Of a DNA stretch of 64,000 nt, positions 21,169-34,500 are shown in pieces. This stretch comes from Phycomyces blakesleeanus NRRL 1555(-). Its lineage: Eukaryota; Mucoromycota; Mucoromycetes; Mucorales; Phycomycetaceae. The position numbers and the translations under genes were made by a program. The stretch is from NCBI RefSeq assembly GCF_001638985.1, contig NW_017265136.1, positions 943,408 to 1,007,407 of the forward strand. The letters run 5' to 3'. The notes below the pieces were generated by a model. It saw only the letters and a program-made list of their open reading frames with translations, was not told the origin of the DNA and searched no databases. The first letter of the stretch is position 1, and each line of letters opens with the position of its first letter.

Positions 21169-23529
21169 CCAAAAATCAATTCTAAAATGAGAGCTTTATC
21201 TCAAAAAGCTGCTGCTAAAAGACTTTCTCACTCTCAGAGCGAAAGTGTAGAGTTAGTTAGAAAGGAAGTTGATCCTACCCCTGAGATTTTGGAATCTTCT
21301 GGCAGTGATGTCAAAAATCTCAGACTTTCTTGGACCAAAAAAGCTGAAGATGCTCTCAATAGAAAATACAGTTGCAATCGTTCATCATACTCATCTCAAC
21401 ATGTTCGTAGACTGAAAAAGGCAGAAAGAGAAGCAGCAAAAGGAAGTGCTAGAGTTGACTTCTTTTTTTTGCCTATCGCAAACTCTTCTTCTGCTGAGAC
21501 AGAAATTGGATTGGATAAAGAAAGTGATAGTGCAGATGAAGTCGAGTCAAAGGAAGAGTTCAAAAGCAGAGTAAAAGATGCAATCATTGACTTGTCAAAG
21601 TTCGCAGTATCTGTCATCAGTTCGACTTCAGAGCAGCAAAAACTTGGTGTAGCAGAGATGGGAAAGTACGAATGAGCATATCATTACTTATATGCTTTGA
21701 TCAATATGGACATGAAGAAAATGGCAGCTTCTAAGTTTGCAAGCGACATTGTATACAAGCAAAAATCTATTTGGTACAGAGCCCATAAGATTTGCCAACA
21801 TGCAAAGGAGTATTTGGAGACTAGACGAATCAGTCTTGGTGCACAAGGCAAGCATGCCAAACGTGTCTCTGTTCTTGATGATGAAGACATCAAGCAGCAA
21901 ATACTCAAATGGTTCAGAAGTCAGCCAAGAGCTAAAAGAAGTATTGCTGGACTTTCAGTCAAAAGAAATCATTCTGCCTAAGGCCATTGGTAGCAGCTTA
22001 CTATCAGATGAGTTAGAGATCGAAGGTAGTGCAATTAAGCCGTTGTCTACAGATTGCCTAAGACAAAAGTTGATATCCTGGGGATTTCATTTTAAGCATT
22101 TAGGTAGGCAAATATAGAAAACCAGAATGTGGTTTTTTCTATAAAAATAGAGTGTCACATTAATATAACTTATGTTTATCTTACAGGAAAAGTTGTATAC
22201 TTTGATGGGCACGAGCGCAAGGATGTGCTTACTTATCAAAATGCATGGAGCAAACGCATGATGGAGTACTATCAATACTCCGAGAAATATGACAATATTA
22301 CACCTTCTCTTGTGTCATATCCTCAATTGCCAGAAGGTGTCAAGCAGCATGTATTTGTCACACATGACAAAAGTACATTTTATGCTAATGACTATCAAAA
22401 GTACGCCTGGGTGGAAGATAGTCAAAGCTATTGTTTGCCAAAGTCTGAGGGTAGATCAATAATGATCTCCGAGTTCCAATGCCCTTGTCATGGAACAATG
22501 AGAGGATATGTAGGAGACCAGTATAAAACTTCGCGAGTGATATTTTATCCTGGAGCTCAATACGAAGGCAATTGGAAAAGTAGTCATATGTGTGCCCAGC
22601 TTGCAGATGGCATACCTCTTTTCAATGCCATACACCCAAATGCAGTAGCTGTCTTTCTTTTTGATCAAAGCAGCAATCATAAAGCCTATCCTGAAGACGC
22701 TCTTTTGGCACAAAACATGAACTTGTGTGCAATTGAAGTAAAAGACAGTGACTCAGGCCAGGGAAAATTTTGTGACAGCTCATTTTATGTCAGAAAGCAA
22801 TACGACTATACAGAACAGCAAAAAGTTTTTTTTTAAAAAAAGAGTAATGAAGAAAAACAAAGAATATGAAGTAATCAAGTCTCGGCTCCATAAAGTAAGT
22901 GATTTATATACAATCCTATCCAAATAGAAACATAATTTATACAATTACAATAAGGGATCACTTTATACTAAAAGACGTATCTATAAACTATTCATATTTA
23001 GAATAAAAAATACAGAAAATATTTCATTGGCCTTTGTGGCATATTACAGCAACGTTCTATATATAGAAACGAAGCAGAGAGATACTCTTTAAAACGTTCT
23101 TGCAATAATGTCGCAACAGCTGATTCTAGAAGTTATACAATCCATATTATGGAGAGACAACCAGACTTTGCCAACCAAAAATCAGCACTCGAAGAAATAG
23201 TTGAAGGCAGTGGACACAAATTTGAACTGTATCCAAAATACCACTGTGAATGTAATTGGATCGAAAGATACTGGGGAGCAGCCAAGAAAGAAGCATGACG
23301 TGAATGTGATTATTCTTTTCAATCATTGAATAGAAAAATCAATTCGTTTCTGGATAGTGTTTGCCCACCAGAAGATGATGTTCCTGAAAAGATTTGAAGA
23401 TACTTCCACAAAAGTTTTGCCTATATCAATGCCTACAGTCTTGGTTATGATGCTGAACATGCATTTGAAATTGTGAAACAATTCTCAAAGCTTTACAAAT
23501 CTCATCGTAAGCTGAGATTAAATCAATAA
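21169..23529 (+). pseudogene. DDE transposase of element K, degraded
   Basis: Starts MPKINSKMRALSQKAAAKRL. TGA at 21673-21675 interrupts, then the frame resumes (MDMKKMAASKFASDI) and shifts near 21940. An intron of about 85 bp ends at 22186. The next exon has GKVVYFDGHER, VTHDKSTFYAND (first acid), SIMISEFQCPCHG, VIFYPGAQYEGNW and AVFLFDQSSNHKA (second acid). The frame breaks at a T9 run (22827). The last part holds HCECNWIERYWGAAKKEA (third acid) near 23240-23290, with TGA codons at 23296-23298 and 23395-23397. This is a widespread fungal transposase family with HDES and FDNSSNH-type motifs. Here the HDES glutamate is lysine. Confidence 0.82.
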
Positions 23530-23632
23530 ATATCACATTTCGGACTTTAAAATACTATTTTGGAATCGGTACTTAAATTCCAAAAAATGTTCTCTTTTCA
23601 AAAATTGTCTATTATAAAAAAGGTGCACCCTA

Positions 23633-24655
23633 GAATAATTTGTTAATAATGGAATAAAACACAGATTTATATTATCAAAAGCTACGAGCTGATGTGTCAT
23701 TCAAGTATATATTACAAAGAAAGGAATATAAAACATATATATACATATTTACTAAAGGAACATATCTTGTCCTTGAGTACCAGTCATATAAGAATGTGAA
23801 GAACCATTTCAACTATAAAAAAGGAGAGTGAGAATGCTGATATAAAAAACAAAACAAAATAAAGACAACACAATAATAAAATGAATAACAAGTACTCTTA
23901 TATTCTTTAAATGATTTGTTTTTACTGACTATATGTAAATCAAGGGTGAGCTATATTTAAAGTAGATGTTAGATATTGTTTTTAATACTGGGAAGAAGAT
24001 GTTGATATAGATATATACGTATATGCCACCAATATGTTTTTGTGTTTTTTGTCTGCACAGATTATATAAGAGAAATATATGTAATGACTATTTAAAGTAA
24101 TCTATAGTTTGTAAAATAATGATATATTTAATGATAAAGTACCTCTTGTATAATGAAAGACATCTGTATAATATGTATATATTAAGAATGTCTAAAGTGA
24201 AACATAATAGGATTAAAAGATTGTTATTTTTATTATTAAAGAGTAAAGAAAAACAGAAAAAGGTGAGAAAATAAAAAACAGTGTTTGAAAAAGCCATAGA
24301 CCCTGAAAAAGTTATTAGACTGTTTCTCTTACTTTGAAAAAAATTGTCTACTAAGTATAGCTTTATATGTTTTATAAAACAATTGTTACTTACTATATAC
24401 CTAAAGAAGTTGTTTTCTAGCTCAATTTTTTTCAAAATAATATATTTTGATCTCCTTGATCATTTAAATAAAGAAGTATTTACACACTCATACACTTGCT
24501 TAACTTGCTTGCTTAATTATTAACATAATTGTTTAATCACTCAATTACTCTACAATTCTTTACGTGTAAAATACTTTCTTAAAAATTTATTAAAATAGAA
24601 ATATCAAGCAATACATACCAGAAACTTATTATTTTATTATATAAAAATACAGATA
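23633..24655. other. Gene 3 side of copy F, no gene resolved
   Basis: By position this should hold gene 3 of copy F on the minus strand. I could not align micro-exons with confidence. The open frame at 24088-24435 (minus) is hydrophobic and AT-driven and matches nothing else here. Confidence 0.35.
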
Positions 24656-25860
24656 ATGGCTCCAAGAACTAACATCAACCAGAATGCACGTACCAATGGA
24701 TCAACATCTAGGCCATTGATCAACGCAGTCAACACTGGCCGTATAGGATCGTCAAATCTAATGATTGCTCCTAGACCAGAAAATATGTCAATTCCAGTGT
24801 CAGATTTTAATGATGTAGTCAGTCTTCTTGCTACACTCAATGACAAAATGACAGATGTTAGTTCCGATGTTAGTGAATTGAAAGGTAATTAAACACAAAC
24901 TATATTGTTTTCCAATAGAATGACTATTTGAACAGTACAATGCCAGGTGGGTGCTCAATCAACTGGCATGCAAGCTGTTCTGGATTCTGATATGGATCCT
25001 CAGGACATCATAAACAGCTCAAGACACCCAAAGATCTCAGTAAACTCAAATACTAAAATTATAAAAACAATCTCTCTTTAAATCTAACATCAATATACCT
25101 TTAATAGAATATTATTTGGGGGCGGTTAAGAGATATTAATTTTAAGACAGATGATTTGGAGTTGATCAGAGAGAATGATGATAAACCAACTTGGGATGTC
25201 AATGTTGGTTTGTCTGATGAGTTTAACAAGAATCTTGCAAGTGAATTGATGCTTTACATTCGTCGTCAACCTGTAGCAGCCATGATACCACCAAAAGAGC
25301 TATGTGGTATAATTGTAAACAGCTATTACAATTGCTTGGCTGCTAGTAAGCTTACTGAAGAAGACAGACAGACAAACACTACCTCAAACAGAAGATGAAA
25401 TAGAAAGACTGCTGTAAGCATTTCTATTTATAATAATTCAATTTTGACAAGTATACTTAAAATATTATATATATCGTAGCTTAATAAAAAGAGAAAAAGA
25501 ACATACACAAAGCATAAGGATGCCGGCACTGAAAAGTTTAATTGGGATTATAATGGCGTTTTTTACAGAGACGCAATGTCTGGTGATGAGACAGAAACCA
25601 ATACTTCTGTTGTTGCATCTCGTCCTGATTGGCGTAGTGATGAGATAATGTTTTATATAAAATGGTTTTTCTGTTGTTTGATTCCTGATGTATATATACA
25701 TTTATAGTTGAATACCGTGTTTGACTTTCTTGATGAGCTTGCCAGAGATGACTTGGGAAAAAGAGCAACGCAGTTGAAGTCGCAGAGTCATGTGTTAATA
25801 CACAAGACAATTCCTCGTGGCTTGGTCACAAAAATGTCTGCGTGGTCAAAACGCATATAA
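24656..25860 (+). pseudogene. Gene 2 of CACTA copy F
   Basis: The exons are recognisable: 24656-24887 (MAPRTNINQNARTNGSTSRP, ending in VVSLLATLNDKMTDVSSDVS with coiled-coil spacing), a short poorly defined exon near 24950, about 25108-25412 (IWGRLRDINFKTDDL ... KPTWDVNVGL, the basic domain), 25480-25642 (ending SRPDWRSDE) and 25708-25860 (ending MSAWSKRI). A TGA at 25396-25398 interrupts the basic domain. The splice donor after WRSDE reads ATAATG instead of GT. It is homologous to gene 2 of copies A, B, D and G and converges on gene 1 as they do. Confidence 0.7.
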
Positions 25861-25967
25861 TCAAATTTCTGTCTTTTTAGTTGCACTCTTTATCACATCT
25901 CTTTTTATGTCTATGAACTATGTTTTATATTATTATTATTATTTTAAAAAAAGGATAGAGTATTTTA

Positions 25968-28900
25968 TTAAGCGTACAGCTTTCTTGGCAGAGGAATAAC
26001 AACGACTTTTGCTGCACCACTACCAGACACATGACTTCCAATTGCAATTGGCGACAAGATGCGGTGGACAGGCAGAATGTTGTTGTAGTCATATTTCAGA
26101 AATGCTGGCTCATACAACTCGATTCCGTGCTTGAGTCTAGGTTGATGGTGAGGAATTTTGTATCACTCAACGAAGGCAAATATGTGTTGGGGGTTGTGAC
26201 AAGGGGAAAGGTTGGTGTGCGTGAGGTTTGGTGTAAAATCGTACAAGAACAAGTACTTAATACAACCAGCATATCTTTCCTCAGAGTCTCCACTTTTTTC
26301 AATAAATTTCACTTGTATATGCAATCCTCTCACGACCAAGCCTTCTCCACCTGTGTAAAATTGTCCAAGAAGATTGATGGACGAAATCTTCTGGATTTGG
26401 TCATTCACAAACCAATAATTCCTGATTGTTGTCTTGGCACTGCAAAGAGAATCATCATCATACTCAATTTTATAGAAATCGAGCAGACAATCATACTCAG
26501 ATTTTCTTATTGTTGTTGGTAGCTTCAAACACAATGGTAGAGTGGAAAGAGGTAGAGGTTCGTTGCCAAATGTTTGCTTTGAAGGCTTTTCAGCAGATTG
26601 TAAGAACGTTGGCAAGTGAAAGAATGATGGTATCAAAGGATGTGGCGAAAGTGCAGGATTATAGATTTTACGGCCAGATAGCTTGAGAAAGAGAGAGAGG
26701 AGTAAAGAGCTGGTAACATTTCTGAGATGCCCTTGACAAAAGTTACCATTATAAGAACTCTCAAGAAATCTTTTCATGTAGGTATTCTTGAACCCACTCT
26801 TCTGGTTTGTCTCAAACCCTTTTAATACACCATTATAGCGCTCAAAGCTAAATAGCCAAAATCCGTAAATTGGCCCAAAGTCCTCAATCATTTCTTTTAG
26901 ATGGAGATGGAGATGCATGTTTTGCGTGAATACATCTGGTTTATAAAAGTCTTCACAACCAACACAGAACTCCTCCAATCTTTCGTGAGCTTTTTTGATC
27001 CCATTTTTGGTGATACTTGACTTTGTCAATTCTCTGCATGCATTGACAAAATGGATCCAATTGCCAAGCAGATCATCTCACAGGCATGTCTTAAGCAGAA
27101 CAGGAGAGTATATCAGGCACCATGATTTCCACTCATCTGCCTTCATAAATGGAAATTTCTTTCCAATCTTTATCTTCAGAGGCGTATACCCTACAGGGAG
27201 TACTATTCTATTAGTCTCTTCCTGCATCTCTACAAAATCTTTGTCATCAAGCAAATTGTTTGCAATCCAAGTATCCATCATTCATTTTGCAGTCCCGAGA
27301 AAAAGGTTGTGCATGGGATCGATAATGGTTGCACGCACTAGCTCAAAGTACACAAGTCAATGAAGCTCAAACCAACAAACATCATTCTCAATCTCCAATC
27401 GCTTTCTCTCTGTCAATGTCTTTGCATTCTTCCACAGGTTTGCATGTCTGTGATTTTCTTCTTTTGTGCGGCCTACCAATTCCGAAAACTTAAGCCCAAA
27501 ATAGTTTACAGCAGTGGTCCCATCAATACGACCAAACTGACGATTGCATTTGTAGCATGCACATGTGCTGTTGTGAGATGTAAACCCACACGTCTTTCTT
27601 GCAGCAGGGATGTCGCATGCAACCATCAACAGAGCAGCACGCACCAGAGCACCTGAGCAGTTATATGTATCAGCTGTGATACCTTTATAAAATAGCATAA
27701 GTTCATCAACAAGAGGATGCAAATAGTTAGTGATCTCGTTGGTGCTTGCTTCTTTAGGTCCAGGCATCAATCCAACAAGAATGACATTTTCTGCCTTGTT
27801 CTGCTCTTCTCTTGGCAGATTGTTAAATGTCAGGTATATTGTACCACAAGAATATGTTACTCCATCAAATGGTTGAAACCAATCAATGTTCAGTGTCAAT
27901 AGTAATGATCGTTCCTTGGAAACAAACTGGACATCATCCTCATCCACTAATTCGTTCCACATCTTTCCATCATATATATCGAATAAAGTACAATCGACTT
28001 TTGGTTCACAATTCTATCTGTTGATCACACTCTCAAAAGAAGGACGTGTAAACATTTTTTTCAAGGTAGTTGTCAACAAGCATTAAACAAATGTGCACTT
28101 TGGAATCATGGCGTTCTTCATACTAGACTTGTAAAGATCATTCTTACAATACGTCTTACTACCAACTCTTTTGAAATTGCAGGATGTATGCATGTTGTTG
28201 CTGTAATCGTACAATGTGTGACAATTACTGCATGCTACATATTTTGATACGCTGTTTGTCAAGTCATTGTATCATGTCATTTCCCTCAAACCCGGAATGC
28301 TTGTGGGAAGTCGGAAATCCTCTCCATAATGTTTGAGGATTGTATTTATGAATGTAATCAAAATTACTGCGTCTTCATCCACAATGAAGCTAGAAATAAA
28401 TATCACAGTGAAAACCGCAATTACTTGATGCCAAATATTCTCTGGAAGGTTTTCTATAGACTCTGTAAGTTATCATAAAATAATATTAATTTTTTGTTTC
28501 TTTAATTCAAACCTTTTTTCTTCAATCATAGTTTATTTTTAATATTTACCCTGTTCTTGCTCTCTGTTCTGCTCTTCTTGCTCAAATTCATCCGATGACT
28601 CATATTCAGACTCATACTCTGAAGTATACTCCTCTGTTTCAAAAAGAGATTCTTCCACCAAAAGAGGTAAGCGGGTATTGGCATACTGCTCTGGTGAGGG
28701 TGCACCAATGGAGTAATTATCATCTATTGATACCAAGTTTAAATAGAGTGCGCATTAGGTATAAAAAATAAAATACTATTACATTCAATATGTTCTTCAA
28801 TTTGATCTACGTCCATATCAGCTTCACCAGTGTTTACTTCGGTTGTCAAAACTATTTATTCTAATGGATTAGAATACATCATATAAATAAATGAAAAATT

Positions 28901-29068
28901 GATAACTTAATTTACCATTAATGATTTTATCTATATTCCTGTCATTATCATTCTGTGCATGATGCTTGGCAGTTCTTTTATCTGTCATGATGTATCCGAG
29001 AGGATTGCGATTGCATCTTGTGCATTTGCAATGAACTTCATCAGGATTGGCAATGGCAAAAAAATTTT
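25968..29068 (-). pseudogene. CACTA transposase (gene 1) of copy F
   Basis: Minus strand. The N-terminal Cys/His cluster (VHCKCTRCNRNPLGYIMTDK) lies at 29060-28980 without a start codon. An acidic exon lies at 28736-28540. The catalytic body runs from about 28240 to 25968: LNIDWFQPFDGVTYSCG and LVGLMPGPKEAS (27962-27357), IDPMHNLFLG near 27310, then KMHLHLHL-type residues and FSFERYNGVLK (27029-26163) and the end VIPLPRKLYA. TGA stops at 27357-27359, about 27285 and 27078-27080 break the catalytic region. The 28240-27970 region encoding the zinc-like pair is frameshifted. Confidence 0.82.
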
Positions 29069-29465
29069 GACTTAATTTTTTTTAATAATAAAGGAAGTGT
29101 GTAACAGCCATTGCTTATTATAATTGTTTTTATTATTTTGAAAAAATTCTCTTAGAGACTGTGATATATATTAGGCCAATGATATGTCTTTAAATATATT
29201 CTTGCTGCTAAACACAGGAAATGACCTGGGTTGTAATTTTTTGGCTACTATTATTGATAATTCCAGGTAAGTGGAATTCAATTCTTTTAAGATGTTTTTG
29301 CAGTGATATGAATTATTTTGTATTTTGTAAAGAAGTGTTTTTTCATAAACAACCACTGTTATTTTTAAAAAAAATAAAAAAACAAAAGAAAAAGTGGTCA
29401 CTTGTTTCCTTGGATCTTTTTGTCTCAAATTTGAACTGGCAGAAAATAAGGCGTTCTGGGATTAC

Positions 29466-31516
29466 GTGCTTCAAAACAAATGGGGAATGTATTATGCACC
29501 ACAACTTCCACTTGTCAGCCTTCATAAACGAGAGCCCATCACCAATTTTCTTTGTAATACAAGCACACCCAGAAGGTACAACAACTTCATTGGCAAGTTC
29601 TTGCATGGTCAAAAAATTCTTGTCACTGATCAGCTTGGAATCACGCCAAACGTTGATCATCTGCTTTGCAGTTCCAAGATAGAGATTGTGCATTGGATCA
29701 ATAATAGTACACCAAACTGGATCAAAGTATGTCAATAAATGAAGTTGAGATTACTGGGTTTCATTCTCTCTCTCCAAAATTGTTTTTGCATTGTTGTTTC
29801 GTGCTGTTTTCCATCTGAGAGCATCTCTGAGATTTGTTGCCTTTGTATGCTTTATCTACGTCTTGTAATCGAATCCAGAATAATTGAGCTTGGTGGTTTT
29901 TTGGAAGTTTTAAATTGGCATTGACATTGGTGACAGCCATACATGCTCATATAACCAGTAAATCCAAACGTTTTTCTGACAGCAGGAATATCGCAAGCAA
30001 CACACATCAAGGCAGCACGAACAGTTATCTGGGTATTTCTATAGTCTGTCATTGATACACCAGAATACAAGTCTATCAATTCGGCAACAAAGGGCTCTAA
30101 GTAGTAGCTTATTCTATCTGTGCCTGCTTCTTTTAGTCCTAGCATCATGCCAACAAGAATGATATTTTCTGGTTTGAGATGTTTACTTTGCAGGAGATTG
30201 TTAATAGACAAGTAAATCGCACCACTCAAGTGGGTTTGGTCATCAAAAGGTTGAAACTAATTGATATTTAATGTCAGCATCAGAGATTGGAAATCATTGA
30301 CAAACATTCCATCATTGTTGTCTTGCAGTTCATTCTATATTGTACCATCATAAATATCAAGCTTTATATTTTTCATTGTTGGGTGATTTCTTTAAAGATT
30401 AATCTTTTGCTGAAAATCTCACTTAGAAAAATGTTACTGTAATGTGTGCTTAAGTGAGTTGTATGAATATATCATTACTGGAGAAGAACAGCTGGTAGCT
30501 GAGAATTTGTATAACGGATTGTTACAGATATTTGATTCAGAAAAAAATTTAAAAGTGTAGTTCTTTATAGTTGTACCTGGGGGATATATTGAATGACATT
30601 TTGAACATGCCATGTACACTGTCATTCATTTTGTTGCTTTGTTAAAACCAGTAATATGTCTTAGGCTGTCAATTTTTAAAGGGAGAGAACTAGCCAGATT
30701 GCAAATGGAGAGAAGATTGTTGCAGAACTCAATGAGAATATATCTATTATTATTTACCAAAAAGATCAGATGAAATATAACAATGAAAATAGTTACAAAA
30801 CAAATATATATGGGCATGCTATTTACTGAAAACTCACAAACTATGAAGACAAATGATAAGTTAGATTCAAAATCCAGCCTTACAACAAAAAGAAATATTG
30901 ATATCATAATATTTCATACCTCTAGAAGTTCTAGAACTCTCAGTATCAACATCCAAAGTCTCGCCTTGTTCAAAATCAAAACTTGTAGTTCCTTTTTCAA
31001 TTTCATTGCTATCAATTACAAGTGATTCAAGGTTGGTATCTTCCGAAAAAAATATCGACTCTTCTTAATGTGCCAATATGAAAGCTAATGGTGTATATTT
31101 ATTATTAACAAGTTAAAATAATACATTAGTATCATATATAAGAATAGAGAGTATTAGATTTCAATAATCTCTTTTTAAAAAATTATATTATTTTATTATC
31201 TTTTTCATTATTACTATGATCAGAATTTACATTGTCTTCATTATCATTATCAAAGATAAAGTCTTCTTCCATATCAATATTTTCATTTTGCATGTTTATT
31301 TAATATATTTATTAATATCAAATCTATATATGTAATCTTAGTTTTATTGGTTTTTTTTTATTTACATGTTGTGTTGGCTGCAGAAACTAGCAGACCATGT
31401 TCTTTATTATGTTGTCTTGCATTTTATTTTCTTTGGCGCTTTCCAGAAGGGCTGAATGCTATACATTCAGGACATTGACAGAAAACATAATCGTTTTTAA
31501 TTTGATTGTTAGATAT
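29466..31516 (-). pseudogene. CACTA transposase (gene 1) of copy E, N-terminal two thirds
   Basis: Minus strand from 31516, where the start reads ATA (copy G has ATG in the matching SNNQKK context). The Cys/His cluster VFCQCPECIAFSPSGKRQ precedes an acidic exon (about 31300-31180), a FDFEQGE acidic exon, and a body with FIVIFHLIFLV, ITGFNKATK, MACSKCHSIYPPGTT, LVGMMLGLKEAG, IPAVRKTFGFTG and IIDPMHNLYLGTAK (29700). It breaks at the MULE end (29465) within the HVIP motif and continues at 16228. Multiple stops; closest to copy G. Confidence 0.78.
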
Positions 31517-34500
31517 GGTGAATATGTGAAATAATAAGAAAATATAGATTTTGAAATGCTTTTACTAAGGTCTTTATATAGTGAAAAAAAACATATAAAT
31601 AAATACAATAGATAACTTGGTTCTTAGTTTGAAGATTGATCTTTGGCTACAAATTTTCATCTTCAGACATGGGATTTAAATTATGCCTATATTAAGTATT
31701 TTGTATAACATAAATCTGAAACACTTCCTTTTGGAGTAGGGCATAAAGTCAATATTTGGCTGAAATTAACTGAAAATAATTACATTTTCAGATACATAAT
31801 TATCTGTCAAAAGGATCCATTATTTTTATTATTATTATTATAAAGAAGACATAGAATATGCAGTAATGCTAAATCTCTATATTTTAAGCTCTTTTTTATT
31901 CAAAATATTCTACTAAAGAAAGATACAAACATCTAAAAAACCACCAAGAAAAAGATGCATATTGAACTGAATTTCCCATCTTATTTTCTCGTATATATCA
32001 TGTCTTCTATTCCTCTCAAAACAGCTGATATATTTGTTGGGTGCATTCAGAAAATAAGAGATATATCAAAAAGGCGCCTGGGAGAACTGTATTGATACAT
32101 CAACATGGCAAAAACAAATATGTTGCTGCCTCTTTTTGAAATATGACAGGTTAGTTCCAGGCCAAGTACCATGATAATCTTTTCAATCTCTGGCATAGAA
32201 AATCTGAAAAGTTTAATACATTGAGCTTCGTTGAGTAAGTATAATTCAAGTCTGTTATACGCTATATTATGATTCCCTCTTTGCGTCTCGGTTGAGGCAT
32301 GATTTTCAGCTTGTTTCTGAAGCTCTCAATGTCTGTTATGAACTACTATGTGAAGGTAGATTTCTAAAGACATTTGATAAAAGCTTTATAAGACTTTTTG
32401 AACAATTAAAAGAGTATCAGAACAAACTTCATATAAAAAATCAGGCAATTTATATATATTCTATCATTATTGTGACCTTTATAAAGCAGGTACTTTTGAA
32501 GAATATAAGATCAACTGGGTTTTAATAAGCACTTATATTAAAACCGCGACTTTCGGCTTAAGGACCAAGTTATCTAATACTGATTGATGGCACGCTTATA
32601 CTTTGCCAAGTATTTCTTCAAGATACCTACTGCACACTTTATTATAACTGCCTTCACACTTTGCTAAGTCATTATCCAAGATATTTACTGCGCACTTCAT
32701 TAAAGTCACACTCTCTTTGATTTCTCTTTTTTTTAAAAAGAAACTATATTTGGAAGGATAAGGATTGTCCATTAAGACAAAAATTCTGAAAAAAATATTT
32801 ATATTTCACAACATATGAGTAAAAAAATTCTCTTTTTGCTCCTTTACATTAAGGGAAAGAATCATGCAAAAATACTACCACAGCAAATATGAAATTACAT
32901 AACCTCTTGGCACACACTCAAAATAATATCACTCCAAATCTTTCATGCAAAGAATTGCTTTTCCATTTACATTTATTATATAAAAATAAAAAGAAAAAAT
33001 ATAGTTTATTTTATTTTATCTAAAAAAGGTGTATTATATAAAAAATATTTTACTTTTCTTTAAGTATATAATACTTTTAATATACATATTTTTTTGAATG
33101 TAATTTACAATGATATTAAAGACACATAAAATGCAGCAGGGAAAGTGATGCTAGTATAATTTTACAGCTAAAAAAAAACAGATTAAAAATTATAACCAAA
33201 AATAAAATATAATTTTTAATTTTTATTTTTTTTGAAAATTTAATAACACTAATAAAACTATATTAAATTGTCAAATTGACAGTCTTTTGCAGTAATTGAT
33301 CAATCTCAATAGACTTGACTCAATATATTTAGATAATCAAAGAAGTAAAATATCAACAGCTTTAAATATTAAGAGAACTTGTTATTAGAAAATAAGACAA
33401 AGAAAAATCAATGTTTATTAAATGCAAGTATTGCGATATTTATAGTTTTGCAATTGACTTGTTGAATAATTAAATAAATAAAATTATTGAAAAATATAAT
33501 AAAAAGTTGTATAATCAATGATCCGTTAAATGTAATTTGTTTTTTATTATCATTAAGTACAAATAAATAAAATAATTATTAAGTCATAATCATGAAGCTA
33601 ATTATATTTGTAAAGAAAATATAATAAAAATAATGTTAATTTCAAGTTGATTCGTTCAGTTAAATATAGTGAGAAGATAAGATATAATGTGTGGTTGCAT
33701 GAAGTTATTGTTGACAAGATAATGCTTGTAGTATTTCAGATATGAAACAATAGAAAAATAATAAATTTGATAATAGAGACATATAGAAATACTTTGAGAC
33801 TGTATATAAATTGTCTTTATTTATAAATAAAAAGTGTCTCTTTTTATAAGAAAACACAATCTGCTCTTATCATTACGTCTCAGTTTCTTAAGGCTTTCTT
33901 CCTTTACTATATTTGGTTATTAGAGTGTATTTACTGTTTATCTAGTGTTGGTGTTACAATTAGGACATCAAGTCATAAATTGTACTTCTTTAGCTCTTAG
34001 CTATCCTTTTCTCTTTTATACTAGAGCTTTAGAACTTTCTACTAAATTAGCTCCATATCGATCTGACATAGTTTACCCAGCAGTATGATATAATTATCTT
34101 AACAATCTTTAAAATATTATCTACAGTACTAACTGTAATAATTATTGGGCTGATTACTTAATTGTTTATATATATTTTATACTGACAAGATGATAGCTAC
34201 TATGCTATCCTAATATGAGTATGTTCTTATATGTGATAAATCTAACATCTGAGTGTCTGGATTACCACAATACTTTTTCATTGTACTTATTGGTGTTTTG
34301 CTTTACAAATAGAAAAATTGCTTTCTATTCAGTCTCAATCACCATTGGAAAATCCAAAAAAATCATAAAATATAATTTTACTAGAATTACAAAGAATTCT
34401 GCAACGTCACTATACTGCCGGACAACCAAAATTTTGTTAAGAGCTGACAATTTATACAACACTCCATGTCAAATATGACACATGATATGTTTGTTTGTTG

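Larger units (their letters stand above)
20549..23630 (+). mobile_element. TA-flanked DDE transposon K (3.1 kb)
   Basis: Inverted ends GGGTGCACCTTTTTTATAAT (20549) and its complement ending at 23630 match over about 32 bp with few differences. TA flanks both ends (20547-20548 and 23631-23632), as in the IS630-Tc1-mariner superfamily. The element is about twice the usual Tc1 length and has a long left arm with an internal duplication. It lies in the gene 3 side of CACTA F. Confidence 0.9.
19911..29305 (-). mobile_element. CACTA-type element, copy F (reverse orientation), with element K inside
   Basis: The end at 29305 is the complement of CACTGCAAAAACA, and the other end is TACTGCAAAAACC at 19911, with its first C changed to T. 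The flanking triplet is ATA on both sides (19908-19910 and 29306-29308). Gene 1 runs on the minus strand (29068-25968) and gene 2 on the plus strand (24656-25860), the mirror image of copies A and B. Without element K the copy is about 6.3 kb. It sits in the 3' tail of MULE M. Confidence 0.8.
16229..29457 (+). mobile_element. MULE (Mutator-like) element M, carrying nested insertions
   Basis: Terminal inverted repeats of about 30 bp contain CCTTATTTTCTGC and GTTCAAATTTGA at both ends (16235 onward; complement ending 29457). The 8-bp flanks are GGAATTAC (16221-16228) and GGGATTAC (29458-29465), 7 of 8 identical. The host sequence on both sides is the copy E transposase, and the two sides align across the duplication. 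After removing Tc1-b and CACTA F, about 2.5 kb of MULE remains. Its ends resemble those of MULE H (49640-56577). Confidence 0.75.

Noticed and set aside
24088..24435. Hydrophobic minus-strand open frame of 115 codons
   Set aside because: Its composition follows the AT-rich DNA, it has no match to gene 3 of other copies, and there is no supporting context.
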